DNA of 64,000 nt. Origin: Lewinellaceae bacterium (GTDB lineage: Bacteria > Bacteroidota > Bacteroidia > Chitinophagales > Saprospiraceae). Below, piece by piece: positions 44,771 through 53,629 of the stretch; position 1 is the first letter of the stretch; each line of letters opens with the position of its first letter. The notes under the pieces were generated by a model that worked only from the letters and a program-made list of their open reading frames with translations, made no database searches and was not told where the DNA came from. The DNA lies in contig JACJYQ010000007.1 in the NCBI GenBank assembly GCA_020636025.1, positions 186,001-250,000 on the forward strand, read 5' to 3'. A program made the position numbers and the translations under genes.

Positions 44771-44844
44771 ACTCAGCACTCCGCACTCCGCATTCCGCAC
44801 TCCGCACTCCGCACTCCGCACTCCGCACTCAGCACTCCGCACTC
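44771..44844 (+). repeat. CACTCCG 7-bp tandem array
   Basis: About ten copies of the heptamer occur (CACTCCG with CATTCCG and CACTCAG variants). The array ends immediately before the 30-bp operator of the pectate lyase operon. It is inverted relative to 41236-41276. Confidence 0.85.
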
Positions 44845-44874
44845 ATTGGGAACGTTCCCGATAACGATTGCGTA
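44845..44874 (+). promoter_or_regulatory. Putative LacI-family operator, copy 2 (pectin regulon element)
   Basis: GGGAACGTTCCC (44848-44859) is followed by GATAACGATTGC, identical over 30 bp to the element at 7799-7828. It lies 192 bp upstream of the pectate lyase gene, in the same orientation relative to the gene as copy 1 has to the kduD operon. Confidence 0.75.
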
Positions 44875-44917
44875 AAAAAACTCTCCAATTTTCTCCGGGA
44901 TACGCATGTAAGAATCC

Positions 44918-44925
44918 TAACTTTA
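44918..44925 (+). promoter_or_regulatory. -7-like box of the pectate lyase operon
   Basis: TAACTTTA matches TAnnTTTG at all but the last base and lies 43 bp downstream of operator copy 2, as in copy 1. No good -33 element is seen at 18-21 bp upstream, which would fit an activator-dependent promoter. The leader would be about 130 nt. Confidence 0.45.
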
Positions 44926-45066
44926 GATGGCAAAGGCAGCTGGGAGGCTAATTTTTATTCCATAATACAGATTAATATCAGAAGAAAATTGCCGGTAGGA
45001 CAAAATGCTCCTGACCGAGAGGAGGCTGCTTGTTTTTTAACCACCTGACATTCGAACCCACACAGC

Positions 45067-46386
45067 ATGTATAAATATTTCTGGCTACTGTTCATTCCAT
45101 TTCAATTCAATGCTCAAAACTATTACACCGCTTCAGCGGAGGGGTTTGGCGCTGCTGCTACCGGCGGTGGTAACGCAGCCCCGGTTGTGGTGAGCACATA
45201 CAATGAATTGAAGTCCAAAATTTTGGATGCCAATACACCTGTAGTGCTGGTTTCCGGCACCATCACCATCCCTGAGGGTGGACAGATCAGCTCCATTGTT
45301 CAAAACAAAACCATACTTGGCTTGCCTGGCGCAAGGTTGATCAATAACACCAAAACGCAAAGCGGCTCCGGAGTGCTTTACCTGAAACCCGGCTCCTCTA
45401 ATGTAATTATCCGCAACCTAACTTTCGAAGGTCCAGGCGCTTACGATGTTGATGGCCGCGACAATCTCACTTCCGATGGTTGTGTAAATCTTTGGGTGGA
45501 TCACTGCGAATTTCAGGATGGCATCGATGGTAATTTCGACATAAAAGGCAAGAGTGACAATGTCACGGTTTCCTGGTGCAAATTCACATACCTGAAACCA
45601 CCCACTTCCGGCGGCTCCGGTGGCGCCAACGATCATAGATATTCAAATCTCGTGGGTTCTGGCAGTTCAGACGCACCGAATGACCTGCATTACAGCATCA
45701 CATTTCAGAATTGTTATTGGGCCAATGGATGCCGCGAACGTATGCCTCGTGCCAGAAATGGCGAGCTGCACATATTGAATTGTTACTACAACACAGATGT
45801 TTCCAGCTCTCGGGCGCTTGGCCTTGGAGGTGGCATAAACAACCTCAGCTGCTATGTGGAGAATTGCGACTTCGCTTCCATTGGAACGGTTTACAAAGAC
45901 TACAGCAGTTCTGACGGTGGAACGGTAGCAGTAAATTTCACTGGCTGTTTGAACGGCGTTGCCAATGTAGGCTCCGTTTCCGCACCTGGCTATGCATACA
46001 CAGCTTACCCCGCTACAGAAGTAGCAACTTACGTGGCCAATGGAAATTGCGGAGCCGGAGCTACTCTACAGATCACAGAAACGGGAGAAATTTCATCGCC
46101 TTGTGCTTCGGTGGGAGCTGAAGAAAGCCAAATAGAAAAGTCCATAAAATGTTACCCGGCCATTTTTCGTGATTTCCTCTTTATTGAACTGCCTGGGGGA
46201 TCTAATTCTGAGACCATTTTCGTAGGCATTTACTCCCAGCATGGACAACTGGTGTACAGTAAAACTTTCAACAATGGTGAAAACAACCTCCTGAAACTTC
46301 AACTGTCCAGCCTTTCTTCCGGCGCCTATTTCTGCCAGATAAAGGGCGAGCACTTTCAGATTACCAAAAAGATCATTAAAGAATAA
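45067..46386 (+). CDS. Secreted PL1 pectate lyase with T9SS sorting domain
   Basis: The 439-residue product has a short signal peptide (ending FNAQ). A PL1 parallel beta-helix (about 20-350) shows the calcium-site strand VNLWVDHCEFQDGIDGNFDI and the catalytic RMPRAR at 225-230. A type A T9SS C-terminal domain follows (about 365-439, KCYPAIFRDFLFIELPGG to CQIKGEHFQITKKIIKE). It cleaves demethylated polygalacturonan by beta-elimination outside the cell, making unsaturated oligomers for the GH105 enzyme of the other locus. It is first in a two-gene operon with the pectin methylesterase and preceded by operator copy 2. Confidence 0.93.
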   Translation: MYKYFWLLFIPFQFNAQNYYTASAEGFGAAATGGGNAAPVVVSTYNELKSKILDANTPVVLVSGTITIPEGGQISSIVQNKTILGLPGARLINNTKTQSGSGVLYLKPGSSNVIIRNLTFEGPGAYDVDGRDNLTSDGCVNLWVDHCEFQDGIDGNFDIKGKSDNVTVSWCKFTYLKPPTSGGSGGANDHRYSNLVGSGSSDAPNDLHYSITFQNCYWANGCRERMPRARNGELHILNCYYNTDVSSSRALGLGGGINNLSCYVENCDFASIGTVYKDYSSSDGGTVAVNFTGCLNGVANVGSVSAPGYAYTAYPATEVATYVANGNCGAGATLQITETGEISSPCASVGAEESQIEKSIKCYPAIFRDFLFIELPGGSNSETIFVGIYSQHGQLVYSKTFNNGENNLLKLQLSSLSSGAYFCQIKGEHFQITKKIIKE

Positions 46387-46431
46387 TTCATTGATTTTCA
46401 ATATTTAATAATTTTTATCAGCTACTAAACC

Positions 46432-49400
46432 ATGATCAAAAAAATACAATTATTGATGCTACCCATCTTGTTTTTGTGTGCCATCGCACATGCACAAAGC
46501 AAGATAGATGTGTGGGATTTTGCGGCTACCCAACTAGACCCTTCGATTTATAACAACCAATTGGACGAAACCACCATAAATAACTGGTACGACGGATCCA
46601 TTACGGTTGGAAGTTCGGGCAATGTTTTACCCAGCAACATTACAGCAGGTGACCTGACGTGGACAGGAGGAGGAAATGATCGGCTGCGTACCATCAATAC
46701 GAACCTCACCCGCTATGATCAGAACATTGGTGGCGTGACCGGCTATGACGGGCGCATTTATGTAAATTCAGCAGCCAATGTCACCCGATTTATAAGCCTG
46801 AACCTGGCGGAAGACGATGAAGTTTCGCTGGCGGTAAAAACCGATTCTGGCGGCGAACTCAATTTTGAGTTCAGCACCGATCCCGCTCAGCAAACTGATG
46901 TGGTTTCCCTGACCAGTGATTTGACGGAATTGACATTTGTGGCAAAAAACGCGGGTATATATCGTTTTTATGACACCCAGGGGAAGCCCAGTTATTTCAG
47001 AATAAGCAGGAAACATGCAAATTATGTCACGATTACCGGAAGCATAGATGAGTCCGAAGCAGCGGGCATACCAGCCAACTATTCGGTGGTTTGTACCAAT
47101 GCTGCAGGTAAATCCTGGAGTTTTGATGCGTCAAATGGAAGTTTTACCGCTGTTCTGCCATCCGGTCATTCATACGAACTAAGCCTGTCTGGCACAAATG
47201 GGTACATCATCACTACTGGGAGCAGTCTCGATGTGGATGACAATACCACGGCACATGCCATTAAAGTTGTAAAACTTGATTTATTTACCGTTTCTGGTTC
47301 GATTCTAGGACTGGGCAGCGCCATCAACAACCTGAGCCTTCAATTCACGCCAGATCCGATGGCCAATTCCATATTCACTCCAGAACCGGTTGTGGATGCC
47401 GGAAACGGGACATATTCAGTAGAGTTGGAGCCAAATCTTGAATACACCATTTCCGCAGATGGGGTAAATGACTATTTCATACCAAACAACACGATCACCA
47501 TCGGAGCCGGGAATACCATGGCCGATATCAATTTTGCTGCGAAAACGCTTTACCATGTAACCATCAATACGAGCGGACTGGATGCCATGCAATCGGCTGG
47601 TCTGAACCTTAGCTTTAGCAATTTAAACGAAGCCGGTTATGCCTACAGTTTTTCTGATGTGGCAGCCATTAATCTGCGCGATGGAACATATTCAGTTGAA
47701 GAAAGTGGTCTTGATTTATATCCTGTTCAGTTGGCTTTAACCTCAAACCTGAAAGTCGCAGGCGCTGATACTGATAAAAACCTGCGTTTTGTCCCGGTTA
47801 CTGATTGGGACTTCGACGACAAGGTGATCAATAACGGCGATCCTGCTTACAAAGGAATGCTCTTCACAGGGCAGGTCTCTAATGAGGTAGCCAAGGGTCA
47901 TCTCACCGCTAAGAACGCCGCCACCATTCAGGTGCCGGTGAATGTGGGGGAAACCGTCAAAGTGACCTACTACTACAGCGCTGATTTTTCTTTCGATGGC
48001 GGAACAGCCATTACCACGAACAGCCAAAGTACCAGTCTGCTTGAATACGCCGAGTACACATATCCCGGTAGTGCTCCCGGTTATGTTACCCTTACCATTG
48101 GAGGCAGTGTTTCCACCAGTTATTTCCCCAACATCAAGGTAGTTCAGCATCTTCCTTACGCTGCAACCATTACAGTTGGCACAAATAAAGATTATCAAAC
48201 CATAAACGAAGCCCTGGATGCCATTCGCAGGATGATCCGCAACGATGACGATCGCGTGACCATTTTGGTTGATCCAGGTAATTATGAAGAAATGCTTGTG
48301 ATCGACGAGCCAAATGTCACCCTGAAAAATGCAGCCGCATCTCCGGGCATAGGTTTATTAAATAAAGGTCTGGATATAGAACCCAATGCCGTTCGGGTAA
48401 CCTCTTATTACGGCCATGGTTACTACTATTACAGTCAGGGCAGCGATGAAAAATGGAATGCTGAGGTACTCGCGGTTAACAAGGAAAATGGCTACCACAC
48501 GAACGACAATCCTGGTGGCACTACCAACGGTTCTTACTGGAACGCTACCGTAGTCGTTATGGCTGAAGGCTTTGTAGCAGAGTCCATCATTTTCGAAAAT
48601 TCTTTTAACCAATACATCTCCGCAAAAGAAGCCACTGACGTGGTGGTGGAATGGCCGGTGGGCGGCAAAGGTCCACGACCAACGGTGGCAGGAAATACCG
48701 ATGTTCAGGAAAAAAGCTTTGTAGAGCGCGCCGCAGCCATCGGCGTTGCCAACAATACCGACAAAGTAATATTGAACAAATGCCGCGTGATTGGCCGTCA
48801 GGATGCCTTTTTTGGCGGAACAAATACTCGCGTGGTGATGTATAAAGGATCTGCCATGGGCGCTGTGGACTACATCTTTGGTGGCATGACAGCCGTTTTT
48901 TACAAAACCGAACTGGCCATGAACATCAGCGATGCCAGCAACGACCAGTCTTATATAACAGCAGCGCAGCAGGGAAGTGGACGCGGTTATCTCATGTATG
49001 AATGTACCGTTACTTCGGCCAAACCAGGTATTGAAAACACCTCCGTAAACAGGGCTAAACCCGGCTACTTTGGTCGCCCATGGCTGGCAAATACCAGTGA
49101 AGTTGTTTTCTACAATACGACCATTGAAACTACAGATTACCCAGGTTCGGAAGGTAAATCGCTAATAGTTCCGCTTGGCTGGCAAAATTCATTAGGTGGT
49201 GAATCTCCTGGTATGTATGAGTACAATACCACCGAAATCTCTGGTGAAAACAATACAGGCAGCCGTGCAAGCTGGGCTACTCAGCTTAACCAACCTGTGC
49301 TAAACGACGGGACAGACATTACTCCTTTTAATTTTACAAAAGGCAATGACGGTTGGGACCCGCTGCCAGGATTGATCAGCGAGGACCAGGTGGGTACCCA

Positions 49401-49629
49401 CCAGCCCTTTCCGGAAACATCGGTAGTAGCAAAGGCCATTAACCACAGGGTGTATATTTCAAATGTGGTTTCAAAAACCCAGGTGATGGTTTATGACACC
49501 AATGGCAGGTTATTAAAATCCTTGGAGAGCAGTTCGGATTTCGAATTTGACATAAGTCCAAATGGCATCTGGTTCGTCCACATAACGGCGGCAGATGGAT
49601 TAAAAACTATAAAAGTTCATACTAATTGA
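46432..49629 (+). CDS. Multidomain CE8 pectin methylesterase with T9SS sorting domain
   Basis: The 1065-residue product has a signal peptide (ending AHAQ). About 550 residues of beta-sandwich-like modules follow, including two segments resembling each other (SGSILGLGSAINNLSLQFTP and similar). Then comes a CE8 beta-helix from about 580 (ITVGTNKDYQTINEALDAI) with catalytic Asp791 (GRQDAFFGG), Asp813 (DYIFGG) and Arg882 (GRPW). The spacing of 22 and 69 residues is typical of pectinesterases. A T9SS sorting domain closes the protein (about 985-1065). It removes methyl esters from pectin, preparing it for the pectate lyase 45 bp upstream in the same operon. Confidence 0.93.
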   Translation: MIKKIQLLMLPILFLCAIAHAQSKIDVWDFAATQLDPSIYNNQLDETTINNWYDGSITVGSSGNVLPSNITAGDLTWTGGGNDRLRTINTNLTRYDQNIGGVTGYDGRIYVNSAANVTRFISLNLAEDDEVSLAVKTDSGGELNFEFSTDPAQQTDVVSLTSDLTELTFVAKNAGIYRFYDTQGKPSYFRISRKHANYVTITGSIDESEAAGIPANYSVVCTNAAGKSWSFDASNGSFTAVLPSGHSYELSLSGTNGYIITTGSSLDVDDNTTAHAIKVVKLDLFTVSGSILGLGSAINNLSLQFTPDPMANSIFTPEPVVDAGNGTYSVELEPNLEYTISADGVNDYFIPNNTITIGAGNTMADINFAAKTLYHVTINTSGLDAMQSAGLNLSFSNLNEAGYAYSFSDVAAINLRDGTYSVEESGLDLYPVQLALTSNLKVAGADTDKNLRFVPVTDWDFDDKVINNGDPAYKGMLFTGQVSNEVAKGHLTAKNAATIQVPVNVGETVKVTYYYSADFSFDGGTAITTNSQSTSLLEYAEYTYPGSAPGYVTLTIGGSVSTSYFPNIKVVQHLPYAATITVGTNKDYQTINEALDAIRRMIRNDDDRVTILVDPGNYEEMLVIDEPNVTLKNAAASPGIGLLNKGLDIEPNAVRVTSYYGHGYYYYSQGSDEKWNAEVLAVNKENGYHTNDNPGGTTNGSYWNATVVVMAEGFVAESIIFENSFNQYISAKEATDVVVEWPVGGKGPRPTVAGNTDVQEKSFVERAAAIGVANNTDKVILNKCRVIGRQDAFFGGTNTRVVMYKGSAMGAVDYIFGGMTAVFYKTELAMNISDASNDQSYITAAQQGSGRGYLMYECTVTSAKPGIENTSVNRAKPGYFGRPWLANTSEVVFYNTTIETTDYPGSEGKSLIVPLGWQNSLGGESPGMYEYNTTEISGENNTGSRASWATQLNQPVLNDGTDITPFNFTKGNDGWDPLPGLISEDQVGTHQPFPETSVVAKAINHRVYISNVVSKTQVMVYDTNGRLLKSLESSSDFEFDISPNGIWFVHITAADGLKTIKVHTN

Positions 49630-49646
49630 TTGTTTGGTGATTTGTG

Positions 49647-49673
49647 AGGGGGCTTTTGCCCCCTTGTTTTTTT
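49647..49673 (+). terminator. Rho-independent terminator of the pectate lyase-methylesterase operon
   Basis: The hairpin AGGGGGC-TTTT-GCCCCCT is followed by TGTTTTTTTA, 17 bp after the stop codon. Confidence 0.92.
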
Positions 49674-49752
49674 ATTTCCGATATCCGATTTGTTCGATTT
49701 CCGATATTCGATTTGATTTGAGATTGCACTACCTAAAATTGCTCTACCCGCC

Positions 49753-49900
49753 GCGCTTGTGTCTTTTGACCAAGCGCAACACAACGCGAGATGATCACAC
49801 ATTTTGTTAAACCATTTGCAGCCTGTTTGCCTTGGCCTTTTTTATGAAAAATTACCCGGACTACTCACGTAAAGTACGCTTGGTCAAAGGTCACAAGCAC
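49753..49900. repeat. Inverted pair of GACCAAGCG repeats
   Basis: GCGCTTG...GACCAAGCGC (49753-49777) is mirrored by an ACGCTTGGTCAAAGG-type copy at 49876-49890 that continues to CACAAGCAC. They are related to the hairpin at 41290-41313. The rest of the 380-bp gap holds the two terminators and an AT-rich dispersed repeat. Confidence 0.55.
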
Positions 49901-49912
49901 GGCGAAAACAAG

Positions 49913-49957
49913 TGATGATAAAAAGAAACGGCTAGCCAATTTGGCTAGCCGTTTCTT
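49913..49957 (-). terminator. Terminator of the TlpA-like gene
   Basis: A perfect 17-bp stem (AAGAAACGGCTAGCCAA and its complement, one-base loop, 49923-49957) is followed on the minus strand by TTTTTATCATC. It lies about 50 bp after the stop of the minus-strand TlpA gene. Confidence 0.85.
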
Positions 49958-49970
49958 GTAGATTTACACC

Positions 49971-50006
49971 ATTAGCTAATTATCACACTATCAAATTAGC
50001 TAATTA
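49971..50006. repeat. Dispersed TTAGCTAAT repeat, second location
   Basis: ATTAGCTAATTATCACACTA (49971-49990), followed after four bases by ATTAGCTAATTA (49995-50006), matches the units at 6861-6903 in sequence and in the four-base gap. Confidence 0.75.
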
Positions 50007-50009
50007 AAC

Positions 50010-50504
50010 TCATTTCTTCGCAAGCTTGGCAATCTGTTCTTCCAGTTCTTCTTCATCGCCAGGGGCATAACCAATGTGTTCGAACACGATGTTGCCTTCT
50101 TTATCCAGGAGAAAAGTATAGGGAACGGATTGGATGTTGGCAGCTCTGGAGAGTTCTTTATTGGAGTCCAGGAGGATGCGGTATGGCCAGCCTTTGGCGT
50201 TTACAACTCCGGGAACTTTAGCAGCGGAGCGGGCGTCGTCGGTACTGATCGCTACCAATTCCACATCATAATCATGCTGCCAATCTTCATAGATCTCGGA
50301 GATGGCGTCAAGTTCTTTTTTACAGGGAGAGCACCAGGTAGCCCAGAAACTTACGACTCTGATTTTGCCGTCGCCACCCAAAGTCGCGGCGTCCACGGAT
50401 TGGCCCTCAAGGGTTTTAAGAACAGCTGATGGTATTTTTTTTGTCTGGGAAAATGCAGTACTAGTCAGTAAAACAGCAGCGAAAATGGTCAGGATTTTTT
50501 TCAT
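50010..50504 (-). CDS. TlpA-family thioredoxin-like periplasmic protein
   Basis: From the ATG at 50504 the protein is 164 residues with a clean signal peptide (MKKILTIFAAVLLTSTAFSQ). The longer open frame to 50600 adds an unlikely polar N-terminus. The redox site WATWCSPC (Cys58, Cys61) and the TlpA/ResA-like fold (SVPYTFLLDKEGNIVFEHIG) are present. It should act as a periplasmic thiol-disulfide oxidoreductase, reducing disulfides in exported proteins or cytochromes. It is in a leftward series with the GH25 gene 118 bp upstream. Confidence 0.9.
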   Translation of the reverse strand: MKKILTIFAAVLLTSTAFSQTKKIPSAVLKTLEGQSVDAATLGGDGKIRVVSFWATWCSPCKKELDAISEIYEDWQHDYDVELVAISTDDARSAAKVPGVVNAKGWPYRILLDSNKELSRAANIQSVPYTFLLDKEGNIVFEHIGYAPGDEEELEEQIAKLAKK

Positions 50505-50622
50505 GCTTAACAAATATGTTGTTGAGTAAAATGATAAGTGTATGCTGTAAATGCAAAAAGCGGTGGCAAAATTATTCAACTCGGTCGAGGAAATGCTCAA
50601 TTAACCTCTCTTTAACTGAATG

Positions 50623-51438
50623 TTAGGGTATGCAAAGTTTGCTTAACTTGATGCTATCTCCGTTGAAAACATTGAAATCCACCGGTTCATTTATGCCATT
50701 TACATTGCCCCGGTCGCTGTGTTGCCAGAAATGCCAGTTGCCGTCGTCGGGCATTTCCAGGTCGGCAACGTGGTAGTGGGCAATCCAGAACAAATAATCT
50801 TTGAACGCTTCGTTTTTTGCAAAAAATCGCTTGTAAAAATCTTTGTTGGTATATAGAATCGGCTTGACCTTATAGTGCTTTTGCAGCAGGTTCAGGAATT
50901 CCTTTGTGTACATCCTGATCTGTGCGGCAGTCATACCGTTTTCCTCTTCCACATCTACCACCGGGGGCAGGTCTCCTGAGCGCAGTTTTACCGTTTTGGT
51001 AAATTTAAGTGCCTGGTCTTTTGCACTGATGTTGGGCAGAAAATAGTGGTAAGCACCTCGAATGATGCCGTTTTTCTTTGCGTTTATCCAGTTTCTATCA
51101 AATTGAGGGTCTTCCATCCAGGAACCTTCAGTTGCTTTAATGAAGGCAAAACTGATGCGAACCTTTCCAACCTTCATGGCTTTCACCCGCGCCCAGTCGA
51201 CCCGGCTTTGCCACTTGCTCACATCAATGCCATGCACTTTGTAGCCACCGGGAATCCGAATGCCAAAATGCTTGTACTCTTTGTAGTGAAACGGGTATTC
51301 AACCAAAGAGCGCACCCAAAATCTGAAATCGGGGCTGAAGATCAAAACAGCCAGAAATACAAACAGCAAGAGACAACCAGCCCTCTGGCGCTCTGCTTTC
51401 GTACTTTGTGGTGTTCTGAAAATTCTGAAATTGGACAA
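50623..51438 (-). CDS. GH25 muramidase (lysozyme), membrane-anchored
   Basis: The 271-residue product has an N-terminal hydrophobic anchor (about 20-42). A GH25 barrel follows, with the conserved GIDVSKWQSRVDW start, FIKATEGSW, the catalytic acid pair in PVVDVEEENG and the C-terminal HFWQHSDRGNVNGI...VDFNVF. It hydrolyses the beta-1,4 bond of peptidoglycan. GH25 genes can be phage or toxin derived; here the neighbours are housekeeping genes, so cell-wall turnover is more likely. Confidence 0.92.
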   Translation of the reverse strand: MSNFRIFRTPQSTKAERQRAGCLLLFVFLAVLIFSPDFRFWVRSLVEYPFHYKEYKHFGIRIPGGYKVHGIDVSKWQSRVDWARVKAMKVGKVRISFAFIKATEGSWMEDPQFDRNWINAKKNGIIRGAYHYFLPNISAKDQALKFTKTVKLRSGDLPPVVDVEEENGMTAAQIRMYTKEFLNLLQKHYKVKPILYTNKDFYKRFFAKNEAFKDYLFWIAHYHVADLEMPDDGNWHFWQHSDRGNVNGINEPVDFNVFNGDSIKLSKLCIP

Positions 51439-51478
51439 TTGAAGACTTTGTTATGGGCAAAATCGATTCAAACTCGTG

Positions 51479-52255
51479 TTACTTACCCTTGAAAACCGGT
51501 TTTCTTTTTTCCAGGAAGGCGGCTACCCCTTCGCGATAATCCTCTGTATTTCCGGCCATGCTTTGCAGCTTGTCTTCCAACAAAGTCTGAGCGGCGAAGT
51601 CGTGATCGAAGCTCTGATTTAGCGCTTGCTTGGTTAAGGCTAGCCCCCGGGTTGGCATTTTGGCCAGTTTCTCAGCCAAAGCAATGCTTTCCTCCCGGAA
51701 GTTCTCATCGGGGAAAACCTTCCAAATCATGCCCATAGCAGCAGCTTCCAGGGCGCTAATTTTGTCGGAAAGCATCATCAAAGCTGAAGCCCGTTGGAAC
51801 CCGACCAAACGGGGAAGGGTCCAGGTGCCTCCAGAATCAGGTATCAGCCCGATTTTGGAGAAAGCCTGGGTGAAGGAAGCAGAGGCAGTTGCTACAACGA
51901 TATCACAAGCCAGAGCTATGTTAGCCCCTGCGCCTGCCGCCACGCCGTTTATAGCTGCCACCACCGGCTTTTCCAGGTTTCTGATCTTTTGCACGATGGG
52001 ATTGTAGCCTGTAGAAATAATGGTCGTCAAGGAGGGTCCATTCGGATCAATTACCTCCTGAAGGTCCTCTCCGGCGCAGAAAGCTTTGCCCGTTCCGGTA
52101 ACATAAACGGCACGAACAGTTTCATCCCTGGCGCATGTATCCAAAGCTTCCAGAATCTCCTCCCGCATCGCCTGATGCATGGAATTGAATACCTCGGGTC
52201 GGTTAAACGTTATGTGGGCAACACCGTTTTCAATGGAAAATAGGATGTATGTCAT
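51479..52255 (-). CDS. Enoyl-CoA hydratase/isomerase, PaaG-like
   Basis: The 258-residue crotonase-fold protein has the oxyanion-hole segments GTGKAFCAGEDLQEV and NGVAAGAGANIALACDIVVA. IGLIPDSGGTWTLPRLVG contains the Asp seen in PaaG-type ring-opening isomerases where hydratases have Glu. It is probably 1,2-epoxyphenylacetyl-CoA isomerase or a close relative, but no other phenylacetate genes are in the window, so the substrate is uncertain. It lies 30 bp downstream of purA. Confidence 0.87.
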   Translation of the reverse strand: MTYILFSIENGVAHITFNRPEVFNSMHQAMREEILEALDTCARDETVRAVYVTGTGKAFCAGEDLQEVIDPNGPSLTTIISTGYNPIVQKIRNLEKPVVAAINGVAAGAGANIALACDIVVATASASFTQAFSKIGLIPDSGGTWTLPRLVGFQRASALMMLSDKISALEAAAMGMIWKVFPDENFREESIALAEKLAKMPTRGLALTKQALNQSFDHDFAAQTLLEDKLQSMAGNTEDYREGVAAFLEKRKPVFKGK

Positions 52256-52285
52256 CGCAGTTTGTGTTGTTGGCCGTACCTGGTT

Positions 52286-53557
52286 TTAGCGTATGATCAG
52301 TTTTTCGCGTTCTGGTCCCGTAGAGATCATGCTGAAAGGCACGCCTAGTATTTTTTCCAGACGATTCAGGTAGTTTTTGGCATTTTCCGGAAGCGCATCA
52401 AATGTTCTTGCCTCATCCAGAGATGCGTTCCAACCCGGATAACTTTCATAACTGGGGTCAACGTCTGTATGGCACAGATCAAAGGGCAATTGATCGCTTT
52501 CTTTACCATCGTAACGGTAGCTCACGGCTGCTTTTAATTCAGGAAAATCGTTGAGCACATCAATTTTTGTCATGCAAAGATCTGTGACCCCGTTCAGCAA
52601 AATGGTATAGCGCAATTGAGGCAGGTCGATCCAGCCGCAGCGGCGGGCGCGTCCGGTAGTAGAACCGAATTCCATACCCTGTTCGCGCAGTTTTTCCCCG
52701 GTTTCGTTTTCCTGTTCAGTAGGGAAGGGGCCACTGCCAACACGGGTGCAATAGGCTTTGGTGATGCCAATGACCCTGCCTATCAATTGTGGCGCTACCC
52801 CAAGTCCGGTGCATACGCCAGCCGTAATGGTATTGCTGGAAGTAACAAAAGGATAGGTGCCAAAATCTATGTCGAGCATGCTGCCCTGAGCGCCTTCAGC
52901 GAGGATTTTTTTGCCTTCCGACAGCGCATTGTTGACATAATATTCGCTGTCGACAAAAGTGAGTGCGCGGAGCGCTTCAATGCTGTCGAACCATTTCTTT
53001 TCTTCTGCTTTCAGATCAAAATCAACTTCCGGATAAATTTGGAGCAATTCCAGGTGTTTGTTTTTCAGGGCTTCATACTGCTCCATGAAGTTCGATGCCT
53101 CCAGGTCGCCCACCCGAAGACCGTTCCGGCCGGTTTTATCCATGTACGTAGGACCAATGCCTTTGAGGGTTGAGCCAATTTTGGCCTTGCCTTTGTGCGC
53201 TTCACTGGCAGCATCCAGCCAGCGATGGGTAGGCACGATCAGGTGAGCTTTTCTGGAAACGAGTAGTCGTTTCTGAAAATTCACTGAACTCTGTTCAAGA
53301 GATTGCAATTCGCGCTGAAAAACCAGGGGGTCAAGTACCACGCCATTGCCAATCAGGTTGATTAGGTTCTCTCTGAATATTCCGGAAGGTACAGTATGTA
53401 AAATATACTTGTTGCCACCAAACTTGAGGGTATGCCCGGCGTTCGGGCCGCCCTGAAACCTGGCTACGATATCGTAATCCTGAGCGAGGTAATCAACAAT
53501 TTTGCCTTTTCCTTCGTCGCCCCATTGGAGGCCTAAAATCACATCTATTTTTTGCAT
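52286..53557 (-). CDS. purA: Adenylosuccinate synthase
   Basis: The 423-residue product is typical. It has the GTP-binding start GLQWGDEGKGKIVDYLA with catalytic Asp, the second loop QGGPNAGHT, the signature IGSTLKGIGPTYMDK and TTGRARRCGWID. It makes adenylosuccinate from IMP and aspartate in AMP synthesis. It is divergent from the DUF4271-hemD unit, with closely packed promoters in the 122-bp spacer. The frame is complete and the start ATG gives the conserved N-terminus. Confidence 0.97.
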   Translation of the reverse strand: MQKIDVILGLQWGDEGKGKIVDYLAQDYDIVARFQGGPNAGHTLKFGGNKYILHTVPSGIFRENLINLIGNGVVLDPLVFQRELQSLEQSSVNFQKRLLVSRKAHLIVPTHRWLDAASEAHKGKAKIGSTLKGIGPTYMDKTGRNGLRVGDLEASNFMEQYEALKNKHLELLQIYPEVDFDLKAEEKKWFDSIEALRALTFVDSEYYVNNALSEGKKILAEGAQGSMLDIDFGTYPFVTSSNTITAGVCTGLGVAPQLIGRVIGITKAYCTRVGSGPFPTEQENETGEKLREQGMEFGSTTGRARRCGWIDLPQLRYTILLNGVTDLCMTKIDVLNDFPELKAAVSYRYDGKESDQLPFDLCHTDVDPSYESYPGWNASLDEARTFDALPENAKNYLNRLEKILGVPFSMISTGPEREKLIIR

Positions 53558-53629
53558 ATCAGAATAGCAGGGTTCTATGGGTAAGTATCGTTTTAAAATT
53601 TTTGGATAATTGAAAATTCATTTTCGCCA

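Noticed and set aside
44771..44844. Coding or CRISPR origin for the CACTCCG heptamers
   Set aside because: A 7-bp period without spacers or a reading frame; simple tandem repeat.
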